Origin: G020348385 sp964580235
Lineage (GTDB): Bacteria; Acidobacteriota; Aminicenantia; Aminicenantales; Aminicenantaceae
Length of the DNA: 64,000 nt
NCBI GenBank assembly: GCA_964580235.1
Contig: CAZOJY010000003.1
Location: forward strand, 8,221 to 72,220
Direction: 5' to 3'
Below, piece by piece: positions 24,478-32,085 of this stretch; positions within the stretch are counted from its first letter, which is position 1, and each line of letters opens with the position of its first letter. The notes beneath the pieces are model-generated. The model searched no databases. It was not told the origin of the DNA and saw only the letters and a list, made by a program, of their open reading frames with translations. The position numbers were made by a program, and so were the translations under genes.

Positions 24478-25713
24478 ATGAGGTGTGGAGTGAAAAAAAC
24501 ATTTGCAGTGATCTTGTTGTTGTTTTTTGATCTAGCCTATTCTGTTGCCCTTGGTCAAGTCAACTCCCAGTGGCGGGGACCCCATCGTGATGGCGTTTAT
24601 CCAAACGAGAGTCTCCTGAAGTCATGGCCGAAAGAAGGACCGAAGCTGATTTGGTTTGTGGAGGGACTGGGCAAGGGCTATTCTTCCCCGGCCGTGACCG
24701 GAGATCGTGTTTATCTGACCGGGATGACCAGCGGCGAAGGGTTTTTATTTGCCTTCGATAAAGACGGGGAGACAGTCTGGAAAATCTCCTACGGTTCTGA
24801 GTGGAATGGAAGCAGGCCTGGCGCCCGGACAACCCCGACTGTAATCTCGGATAGAATCTATCTGATGAGCGCAACAGGGAATGTCCTCTGCTTCAGCACG
24901 GCCGGAAAAAGGGTATGGGCAGTTGATCTGACGGCCAGATTTGGAGCCAGAAATTTGCAGTGGGGAATGACAGAATCCCTGCTTGTGGATGGGGATCGTG
25001 TTTTTTGCACTCCGGGCGGACCAAGTGTCATGATCGCCGCATTAGACCGGTATTCCGGCAAGACGATCTGGAAAACCAAGGGAAATGGAGAAACGTCCGG
25101 ATACTGCTCTCCTTGTCTTGTTGAACACGGCGAAAGACGCCTTATTTTAACCATGACTGCAAAGTCTGTCGTTGGTGTCGATGCGGATACCGGAGAATAC
25201 ATGTGGCACCAATCCCATGTCACGGATTATGACGTCAATGCAAACACACCGCTTTATCAAGGCGGATACATTTATACGGTGAGCGGTTATGGGACCGGCA
25301 GCCAGAAGTTCGCACTTTCTGAGGATGGGACACGTGTCAAACGGCTCTGGTCGCAAGCTGGCCTCGACAGTCAGATAGGTGCTGTGGTTTTGATCGATGG
25401 CTATCTTTACGGCTCGGGTCATAACAGCCGGGGATGGCACTGCCTGGACTGGGATACAGGAAAAATCCAGTATACAGCAAGGAAAATCGGGAACAAGGGG
25501 GCAATCATCTTTTCGGATGGAATGTTGTATTGCTACAGCGAAAGCGGAGATATGGCTCTGATAAAGCCCAATCCTCAGGAGTTCGAAGTGGTGAGTTCTT
25601 TTCGGATAAACAAGGGCACCGGTGAGCACTGGGCCCATCCTGTTATCAAAGACGGCCGTCTTTATGTCCGCCATGGCGATGCTCTGATGGTTTATCAAAT
25701 CGGGAATGAATGA
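24478..25713 (+). CDS. Exported PQQ-like beta-propeller protein (copy 2)
   Basis: A signal peptide (hydrophobic FAVILLLFFDLAYSVA) is followed by QWRGPHRDGVYP and blades such as DRYSGKTIWKT, DADTGEYMWHQ and DWDTGKIQY. No haem or catalytic metal motif is seen. ATG 24478 lacks a ribosome-binding site, while GTG 24490 has GAGGTG before it and would begin MKKTFAV, so GTG is a plausible true start. It is the first gene of a run of fifteen + strand genes with gaps no longer than 54 bases. It overlaps the next gene by eight bases. Function beyond a periplasmic propeller is unknown. Confidence 0.85.
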   Translation: MRCGVKKTFAVILLLFFDLAYSVALGQVNSQWRGPHRDGVYPNESLLKSWPKEGPKLIWFVEGLGKGYSSPAVTGDRVYLTGMTSGEGFLFAFDKDGETVWKISYGSEWNGSRPGARTTPTVISDRIYLMSATGNVLCFSTAGKRVWAVDLTARFGARNLQWGMTESLLVDGDRVFCTPGGPSVMIAALDRYSGKTIWKTKGNGETSGYCSPCLVEHGERRLILTMTAKSVVGVDADTGEYMWHQSHVTDYDVNANTPLYQGGYIYTVSGYGTGSQKFALSEDGTRVKRLWSQAGLDSQIGAVVLIDGYLYGSGHNSRGWHCLDWDTGKIQYTARKIGNKGAIIFSDGMLYCYSESGDMALIKPNPQEFEVVSSFRINKGTGEHWAHPVIKDGRLYVRHGDALMVYQIGNE

Positions 25714-27139
25714 AAAGGCAATAAACTTCGTCGCTCTTATCGGGACTGCCTTTCTCGGATTGGGTTTTCTGACCTGGTGGCTCCTGTATAATCCGGTCAA
25801 AGATATTGTGGAAAATGTTCCAGGGATGGACAACCGGCCTCCGGGTTTTGTGAGCAAGGGTGATGCGGTAGAAATCGGAGCCTATTTCAAAAGTTTTGAC
25901 GGGGTCCCATCCGCAATACAAGGCAGCTGGCCGAGATTCCGGGGGTCCGCTTTTGACAATATCAGCAGAGATAACATCCGGCTTATCGACGGCTGGGACA
26001 ATGCGGGCCCCAAGATTCTCTGGTCCGTCGATTTGGGGGAGGGTCATGCGGGTCCTGTTGTTTCCAACGGGCGGGTCTATCTCATGGATTATGATGAAGA
26101 ACAAAGAGCAGATGTTTTGCGATGTTTTTCTTTGGATGATGGAGCAGAGATCTGGCGCCGGGGTTATGAACTTTTTGTGAAACGAAATCACGGGATGTCG
26201 CGGACAGTTCCCGCGGTGACGGATCAATATGTTGTGACAATCGGGCCAAAATGCCATGTCATGTGCGTGGACGCGGTTTCAGGTGATTTTCTATGGGGGA
26301 TCGACCTGGGAAGAGAATACGGAACCGAAGTGCCCTTGTGGTACACGGGGCAGTGCCCCCTGATAGATGACTCTCTGGCTGTTTTTGCGGTTGGGGGGAG
26401 TTCTTTGATCATCGCTGTCGATTGTGCAACCGGTGAGCTGGTTTGGAAGACTTCCAATCCCCACAACTGGAAAATGTCTCATTCTTCTGTCATGCCTTTT
26501 TTGATTCAAGGGACAAAGATGTATGTGTACTGTGCTATCGGGGGGATTGTCGGCGTTGGGGCAGAAGGGGAAGAGGCGGGCCAGGTTTTATTCGAATCCA
26601 AATTGTGGGACCACAATGTCATTGCCCCGTCCCCTGTTTATTTGGGAAATGGAAAAATTTTTCTCACAGCAGGGTATGGAGCGGGAAGCTTGCTTATCAG
26701 AATAAGCGGTGAAGATGGTGTTTTTTCGGTCGAATCCCTTCAGATGCTAAAACCAGAGGAAGGAATAGCGTCAGAACAGCAAACACCGATTTTTTATTCG
26801 GGGCATCTTTTCTGTATATTGCCCAAAGATTCCGGTCCTCTTCGCAATCAGTTCGTCTGCAGTCATCCGGATGACCTGAGTCAATTTATCTGGTCCAGTG
26901 GAAAAACAAACCGATTCGGTCTGGGTCCATACATTGTGGCAGACGACAAATTTTTCATACTGAGTGATGACGGTGTTTTGACCATAATAAAAGCCAGTGT
27001 GGAGGAATATGCTCAACTTGCCCAGGCTAAAATACTGGACGGTGTTGATGCATGGGGCCCGCTGGCTTTGGTCAGCGGCAGGCTGCTCGCGCGGGATTCG
27101 CGCCGAATGGTCTGTGTTGACCTGAGAGCCAATCCCTGA
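25706..27139 (+). CDS. Membrane-anchored PQQ-like beta-propeller protein (copy 3)
   Basis: An N-terminal membrane segment (residues 7-27, VALIGTAFLGLGFLTWW) has no clear cleavage site, so it is probably an anchor. A linker, SWPRFRGS, and PQQ-like blades follow (DDGAEIWRR, DAVSGDFLWGI, DCATGELVWKT). It is cysteine-rich for a periplasmic protein (CHVMC, GQCPL, DCATG, VYCAIG, VCSHP), but none forms CXXCH. The start overlaps the previous gene by eight bases, indicating coupled translation. By position it belongs to the redox island; what it binds is unknown. Confidence 0.85.
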   Translation: MNEKAINFVALIGTAFLGLGFLTWWLLYNPVKDIVENVPGMDNRPPGFVSKGDAVEIGAYFKSFDGVPSAIQGSWPRFRGSAFDNISRDNIRLIDGWDNAGPKILWSVDLGEGHAGPVVSNGRVYLMDYDEEQRADVLRCFSLDDGAEIWRRGYELFVKRNHGMSRTVPAVTDQYVVTIGPKCHVMCVDAVSGDFLWGIDLGREYGTEVPLWYTGQCPLIDDSLAVFAVGGSSLIIAVDCATGELVWKTSNPHNWKMSHSSVMPFLIQGTKMYVYCAIGGIVGVGAEGEEAGQVLFESKLWDHNVIAPSPVYLGNGKIFLTAGYGAGSLLIRISGEDGVFSVESLQMLKPEEGIASEQQTPIFYSGHLFCILPKDSGPLRNQFVCSHPDDLSQFIWSSGKTNRFGLGPYIVADDKFFILSDDGVLTIIKASVEEYAQLAQAKILDGVDAWGPLALVSGRLLARDSRRMVCVDLRANP

Positions 27140-27154
27140 CATGGAGGCTGTACA

Positions 27155-28144
27155 ATGCGTTTTTTTAATTTAAAAAAGGAAACAATATTGACCGGCACGA
27201 TTTTAGTTCTCTCGCTGGCCGGCATCCTCTATTTCGGCTTCATGGCCATCCGGGATAGTGGAAGGAATAATCAAGAGAATCCCTACGAATATGACTTGAA
27301 AGAATTTGAGACGAGCGGAGCTGATTTGGTCCATTATTCTGAAGTGGGCCGGATTAAAGTCGAGTTGCCCGAGGTTTATGGTTTATCCATCGGACCGGAT
27401 GATGCGATTTATGTCTCCGGAAAAAACATCGTGCTTGTTTTCAACAGGGACGGAACAAACCGCTCGTCCATCCCAACCCAATGGATTGTCCGCTGTCTGG
27501 CTGTCGATCGGAATCACGATCTGTACCTTGGGCTGGAAGACCATGTGGAAGTTTATGGCCGGCGAGGGAAAAAAAAAGCCAGTTGGGCTTCATTGGGGGA
27601 GAAGGCCATCATCACTTCGATTGCGCTCTCAAAGAAGAATGTTTTCATTGCTGACGCGGGGAATCAGATTGTGTGGAAGTTCAATAAGTCTGGAACCCGC
27701 TCAAAAAGGATCGGTGAGAAAAACGAGTCCAGAGATATCCCTGGATTTATCATTCCCAGTCCTTTTTTCGATGTGGCGGTCGATTCGGATGGTTTCCTCT
27801 GGGTTGCCAACACTGGGCGGCATTCCCTCGAGAATTATACGTTGGAAGGAGATTTCCGAACCTCTTGGGGTGAGTTTGGGATGGATATCCAAGGATTCTG
27901 TGGATGCTGTAACCCATCACATTTTGCCCTGCTGAAGGATGGTTCCTTTGTGACCAGCGAAAAGGGTCTTCCCAGGGTCAAAATCTACAATCGGATCGGA
28001 AATCTCGTATCTGTTGTGGCCTCGACAGAGCAGTTTATCGAGGGCACGGTCGGCCTGGATTTGGCCGTGGATTCTGCACAGAAAATTTATGTTCTGGATC
28101 CGCAGCAAAACTTTGTGCGGATTTTCGCAAAGAAAAAATTATGA
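27155..28144 (+). CDS. Membrane-anchored NHL-repeat propeller with CGCC motif
   Basis: A single N-terminal membrane segment (near residues 11-31) precedes NHL-type repeats (YGLSIGPDDAIYVSG, FDVAVDSDGFLWVANTGR, LDLAVDSAQKIYVLD). The loop GFCGCCNPSH near residue 249 puts three cysteines in four positions and looks like a metal or cluster site rather than a structural disulfide. NHL propellers usually bind proteins or ligands. It sits between PQQ-like propellers and the Tat/NapGH-like Fe-S genes, so it may be a periplasmic partner of that relay. The CGCC loop is the feature to test. Confidence 0.82.
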   Translation: MRFFNLKKETILTGTILVLSLAGILYFGFMAIRDSGRNNQENPYEYDLKEFETSGADLVHYSEVGRIKVELPEVYGLSIGPDDAIYVSGKNIVLVFNRDGTNRSSIPTQWIVRCLAVDRNHDLYLGLEDHVEVYGRRGKKKASWASLGEKAIITSIALSKKNVFIADAGNQIVWKFNKSGTRSKRIGEKNESRDIPGFIIPSPFFDVAVDSDGFLWVANTGRHSLENYTLEGDFRTSWGEFGMDIQGFCGCCNPSHFALLKDGSFVTSEKGLPRVKIYNRIGNLVSVVASTEQFIEGTVGLDLAVDSAQKIYVLDPQQNFVRIFAKKKL

Positions 28145-28157
28145 GCCGGGAGGGTTT

Positions 28158-28424
28158 ATGATGCAAGAAAAACACGAAACGAAAAAAAGACGTGAGTTTT
28201 TGAAGGATGGATTGCGTGTCCTCATGCTTGGCGGTTTTGCGGCCGTAGGCCTGTCCCTGGGCAGGAAAAGGCGCTCTTTACCCAGGGATGGATCGTCCTG
28301 TTTGATTGATTTGCCGTGCAGAAGTTGTTCGGAGCTTCCTCTGTGCCCACTGCCCAGAGCAGTCGGTACGAAGCAGAAGTCCCGTGATTCCCGATACCAT
28401 ATTAAAATAAATAAAGAGGTATGA
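28158..28424 (+). CDS. Small Tat-exported cysteine-rich protein
   Basis: An 88-residue protein with a twin-arginine signal (KRREFLKDG then a hydrophobic LRVLMLGGFAAVGLSLG). The mature part has SSCLIDLPCRSCSELPLCPLP, i.e. Cys spacing C-x5-C-x2-C-x5-C, enough to hold one Fe-S cluster or metal ion. Tat signals often mark proteins that fold around a cofactor before export. Two ATG codons lie in tandem (28158, 28161); GGAGG spacing favours the second. It ends one base before the next Tat ferredoxin gene, so the two are surely co-translated. I know no named family for it. Confidence 0.75.
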   Translation: MMQEKHETKKRREFLKDGLRVLMLGGFAAVGLSLGRKRRSLPRDGSSCLIDLPCRSCSELPLCPLPRAVGTKQKSRDSRYHIKINKEV

Positions 28425-28425
28425 A

Positions 28426-29013
28426 ATGAGGGATAAAATGAAAGCAGACCTGGTAAAACGGAGAGATTTCATCCGCAAGAGCTTTCACACCGTTATGGGT
28501 CTGACGATAGGAGGAGTGGCAGGAATTTTATTCAGCAAATCTTCTCCCGAAGAGATGGTGTGGCAGTTGGATCCCAACATCTGTATCCAGTGCGAAAAAT
28601 GTGCGGTCCATTGTGTGCTGTCTCAATCTGCTGTGAAGTGCGTTCATTCCTATTCGATGTGCGGGTATTGTGATCTGTGCAGCGGTTACCTGCAGCCTGG
28701 AACGAAATACCGCGATACCGGAGCTGAAAGCCAGCTTTGTCCATCCGGTGCGATAAAGCGAACATTCATAGAAGATCCTTATTTTCAATACATAATAGAT
28801 GAGAAATTGTGCTTCGGGTGCGGAAAATGTGTAAAAGGCTGCAATTCGTTCGGCAACGGGTCTTTGTACCTGCAGGTGCGGCATGACCGCTGTCTGAACT
28901 GCAATCTGTGCTCGATTGCAAGAAGGTGCCCTTCTCGAGCTTGGAAGCGTGTGCCTGCCAGCCAACCTTATATCATACGGGGAGATGAAAACAAAAGATT
29001 TCTAAAAGGGTAA
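28426..29013 (+). CDS. Tat-exported polyferredoxin, NapG/MauM-like
   Basis: A Tat signal (VKRRDFIRKSF plus hydrophobic segment) places it in the periplasm or on the outer face of the membrane. It carries several [4Fe-4S] cysteine sets: NICIQCEKCAVHC, MCGYCDLC with later QLCPSGAI, LCFGCGKCVKGC and RCLNCNLCSIARRCP. NapG-type proteins take electrons from a membrane NapH and pass them to a periplasmic reductase. The next gene encodes a NapH-like protein, which supports that role. The ribosome-binding site GAGG precedes ATG 28426. The electron acceptor is not in the window. Confidence 0.88.
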   Translation: MRDKMKADLVKRRDFIRKSFHTVMGLTIGGVAGILFSKSSPEEMVWQLDPNICIQCEKCAVHCVLSQSAVKCVHSYSMCGYCDLCSGYLQPGTKYRDTGAESQLCPSGAIKRTFIEDPYFQYIIDEKLCFGCGKCVKGCNSFGNGSLYLQVRHDRCLNCNLCSIARRCPSRAWKRVPASQPYIIRGDENKRFLKG

Positions 29014-29014
29014 T

Positions 29015-30358
29015 GTGGTGAAAAAAATAAAATTTTTTTTCGTTGCCGTATTGATTCTCTGCCCTCTAATCGTTTTATCCCAGATTCAGGAGCGTTTTCC
29101 CAAGCCCGATTTTCAATCGGATTATATACGGCCCGATTTGCTCACCCCTCCCCCCAGAGCGGTCGCTTTGGAATACATGGATATATTCGTCCTCGTTGCG
29201 GCCCTTTTTCTGGCAACATATTTTGCCCACAAACAGCGGTCCCGCCAAAACCTATTTCTCGTGATGGTGTTTTCTCTTGCCTACTTCGGGTTTTACCGGA
29301 AGGGGTGCGTGTGTTCGGTCGGTGCCGTACAGAATGTCAGCTTTGCGCTGTTCAATCCTGCCTATATCATTCCGGTATCCGTCATCGTTTTTTTTGTTTT
29401 GCCCCTGGTTTTGGCCCTGTTTTACGGACGCACATTCTGTGCTGCCGTTTGTCCTCTCGGAGCCATCCAGGATGCCGTAGTTCTGAAACCTGTCCATGTG
29501 CCCGAATGGCTGGCCAGCTTTTTGGGTGTTTTTCCTTATGTTTATTTGGGGCTTGCAGTTTTGCTTGCTATAAACGGGGCAGGATTTATAATCTGCCAAT
29601 ACGATCCGTTCATCGGCTTTTTCCGATTCGGAGCGGATTTCAATATGCTTATTGTTGGCCTCTCCATTCTTCTGCTGGGAACGGTTGTGGCTCGCCCATA
29701 CTGCCGGTTTCTTTGCCCATATGGTGTGCTTTTGAACTGGATGTCCCGTCTTTCCAGGCGGCATGTCAGGATTTCGCCGGGTGAATGCAACAATTGCCGG
29801 CTGTGTGAGGAGTCCTGTCCGTTCGGGGCCATAAAAAAAGCGGATAACACAGCACCCAAACAAGACAAAAAAAATGACGTCAAAAGAATGGCTTTCTTGA
29901 TTGTCTTCCTTCCTGCTGTTGTTATCGCCAGTGGCTGGATCGGCTCGCGGCTGGACATTCCGCTCTCCCGCCTGCACCCGACAGTTTCTTTGGCCGAAGA
30001 GGTACTTTTGGAAAATTCAGGAAAAAGGACAGAAATGACAGACGCAACGAAAGCCTTCCGGGCTTCGGGAAAGCCATCAGAAGAATTATTTGCTGAAGCA
30101 ACATCGGTGCGACTTTTATTCCGCAGGGGCGGGTGGATTTTTGGCGGTTTCATCGGTCTGATCCTCTGTTTGAAGCTCATCAGTTTTTTTATACGGACAA
30201 AACAGTTGGAGTACGACGTGGATAAAGGGATGTGTCTCAGCTGTGGACGCTGTTTTGCCTACTGCCCATATGAGCAGGTCCGGTTAGGCCTGATGACACC
30301 GGAAGAATTGAATGAGTTGGATAGGCGTGAGACCAAAATCAAGCAGTTTAGGGCCTGA
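29015..30358 (+). CDS. NapH/NosR-like membrane Fe-S protein
   Basis: Several membrane segments (about six) alternate with cysteine motifs. Two C-x3-C-P motifs of the NapH type, RTFCAAVCPLG and PYCRFLCPYG, end membrane helices. A ferredoxin-like CNNCRLCEESCP follows, and a C-terminal CLSCGRCFAYCP comes after the last helix. An earlier GCVCSVG is also in a membrane-proximal loop. NapH and the related NosR family move electrons from quinol to periplasmic ferredoxins. The start is a GTG pair two bases after the preceding stop. A signal-like N-terminus is seen. With the Tat ferredoxin upstream it forms a probable quinol:periplasm relay. Confidence 0.88.
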   Translation: MVKKIKFFFVAVLILCPLIVLSQIQERFPKPDFQSDYIRPDLLTPPPRAVALEYMDIFVLVAALFLATYFAHKQRSRQNLFLVMVFSLAYFGFYRKGCVCSVGAVQNVSFALFNPAYIIPVSVIVFFVLPLVLALFYGRTFCAAVCPLGAIQDAVVLKPVHVPEWLASFLGVFPYVYLGLAVLLAINGAGFIICQYDPFIGFFRFGADFNMLIVGLSILLLGTVVARPYCRFLCPYGVLLNWMSRLSRRHVRISPGECNNCRLCEESCPFGAIKKADNTAPKQDKKNDVKRMAFLIVFLPAVVIASGWIGSRLDIPLSRLHPTVSLAEEVLLENSGKRTEMTDATKAFRASGKPSEELFAEATSVRLLFRRGGWIFGGFIGLILCLKLISFFIRTKQLEYDVDKGMCLSCGRCFAYCPYEQVRLGLMTPEELNELDRRETKIKQFRA

Positions 30359-30362
30359 CGGT

Positions 30363-32078
30363 ATGGAAAAAGAACCGAAAGAAAGACAAAAAATGGATAG
30401 GACAGCACTCTGGTGCAGCATAACAAAAAAAATCGCTGTTGTTGCTGCGGTGTTGGCTGGGATTCTAAGTGTCTTGATGATTGCCAATTACATCCAGACA
30501 AAGTCAGTTGATCCGCTCAACAGCCAGGCTATTTCTCAATTGATGACAAGGCTCCAAGAAAATCCAGAGGATACGGCTTTAAAGGAACAGATCCGGGCCC
30601 TTGATCTGCTGGCCAGAAAGGCCTATTTCACCCATCAATGGCAGGTCCGGACAGGAAGCTATCTCCTGTTCACGTTTGTCCTCATTCTTCTTCTAGCCCT
30701 GAAATACTTGAGTTCTCTCGAATCCCGGCTGCCCGATTTGAGCAAAAGACCTGAGCCGGATAAAACATGGGAGAGCAAACTTTTGTCCCGGAAATATCTC
30801 CTTTACGGCGGGTTGGGATTGATATTGTTGGCTTTTGCTTTTGGGATTCTTTCTCAGACGGAATTCAAAAAAATCGGTCGTGTTCGGGCAGAAAAAAACC
30901 AGGGGACCTCGGACTTTCCCGGAATAGAAGAAATTCGAGATAACTGGCCTGGTTTTCGCGGTCCTGAAGGAATCGGATGGGCTTATCACACGGACGTGCC
31001 CACAGAATGGGATGGCCCTTCCGGCAAAAACATACTTTGGAAGATTCCAATTCCCTATCCTGGTAAAAATTCTCCCATCGTATGGGGAAAAAGAATTTTT
31101 CTTTCTGGTGCAGACAGAAGGATCCAGATTGTGTATTGTATCGATGCCGATTCGGGAGATATTCTCTGGCAGACGGAGCTGAACGACATCCCTGGTTCTC
31201 CTGCAAGGAGGCCCCAGGTCACTGAGGATACCGGTTATGCCGCTCCCACGATGACCACCGATGGAGAGCGTGTTTTTGCCCTGTTTGCGACAGGCGATGT
31301 GGCCTGCCTCGATTTTGAGGGAAATCGCATCTGGGCCAAAAACTTGGGGGTGCCCGAAAATCATTACGGGCATGCCTCCTCATTGATCACACATCAAGAT
31401 CTGCTGCTTGTGCAATTCGACCAGAACACAGGAGGGCGTTTACTGGCATTGAAAACTCAGTCCGGAAATTTGGCGTACGACCAGCCGCGGGATGTGGAGA
31501 TTTCCTGGGCCTCGCCGATATTGGTGAATACGGGGAGACGGACAGAACTCATCCTCAATTCCAATCCGTTCGTGATGTCTCATGACCCTCAAACCGGGGA
31601 AGAGTTATGGCGTGTGAGATGCATGCTCGGGGAAATTGCCCCGTCTCCTGCTTATGCGGACGGCATGGTCTTTGTGGTTAACGACTATGCCCGCCTGGCG
31701 GCCATCAAGCTGGGGGAAACACCAGAATTGGTTTGGGAATACCTCGATGATCTCTCGGAAGTCTCCAGTCCTTTGGCCACCAAAAATTTTGTGATCATGG
31801 CCGCCAGCTACGGCACGGTGACATGTTTTGACCGAAAAACCGGGGAGAGGTTTTGGATCGAAGAGTTTAGCGAAGGATTTTATTCCTCTCCCATCCTGGT
31901 CGGAGATTTTGTTTATCTGATGGATATGTCAGGCGTCATGATGGTTTTTAAAGCGGATAAGCAATTCCAACGTGTGAGTCGGAATGAGCTGGGGGAAATG
32001 GCCATGAGCATACCTGCTTTCATGCACGATCGGATCTATATCCGGGGTGTGAAAAATTTGTTCTGCATAGGAAATTAA
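30363..32078 (+). CDS. Three-helix membrane PQQ-like beta-propeller protein (copy 4)
   Basis: Start ATG 30363, four bases after the previous stop. Three hydrophobic segments (near residues 24-43, 98-118, 142-162) precede a propeller of about 380 residues beginning NWPGFRGPEG. Blades include DADSGDILWQT, DPQTGEELWRV and DRKTGERFWIE. This is the only propeller here with several membrane helices; residues 44-97 between the first two have a TPR-like feel (LMTRLQENPEDTALKEQ). It lies between the NapH-like gene and the NuoEF fusion, so it may dock soluble and membrane parts. No cofactor ligand motif is visible. Confidence 0.85.
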   Translation: MEKEPKERQKMDRTALWCSITKKIAVVAAVLAGILSVLMIANYIQTKSVDPLNSQAISQLMTRLQENPEDTALKEQIRALDLLARKAYFTHQWQVRTGSYLLFTFVLILLLALKYLSSLESRLPDLSKRPEPDKTWESKLLSRKYLLYGGLGLILLAFAFGILSQTEFKKIGRVRAEKNQGTSDFPGIEEIRDNWPGFRGPEGIGWAYHTDVPTEWDGPSGKNILWKIPIPYPGKNSPIVWGKRIFLSGADRRIQIVYCIDADSGDILWQTELNDIPGSPARRPQVTEDTGYAAPTMTTDGERVFALFATGDVACLDFEGNRIWAKNLGVPENHYGHASSLITHQDLLLVQFDQNTGGRLLALKTQSGNLAYDQPRDVEISWASPILVNTGRRTELILNSNPFVMSHDPQTGEELWRVRCMLGEIAPSPAYADGMVFVVNDYARLAAIKLGETPELVWEYLDDLSEVSSPLATKNFVIMAASYGTVTCFDRKTGERFWIEEFSEGFYSSPILVGDFVYLMDMSGVMMVFKADKQFQRVSRNELGEMAMSIPAFMHDRIYIRGVKNLFCIGN

Positions 32079-32085
32079 AAAGGCC

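Noticed and set aside
25706..27139. Possible haem-binding site in a cysteine-rich propeller (GPKCHVMC)
   Set aside because: It is not CXXCH. I found no CXXCH in any of the exported proteins of the island.
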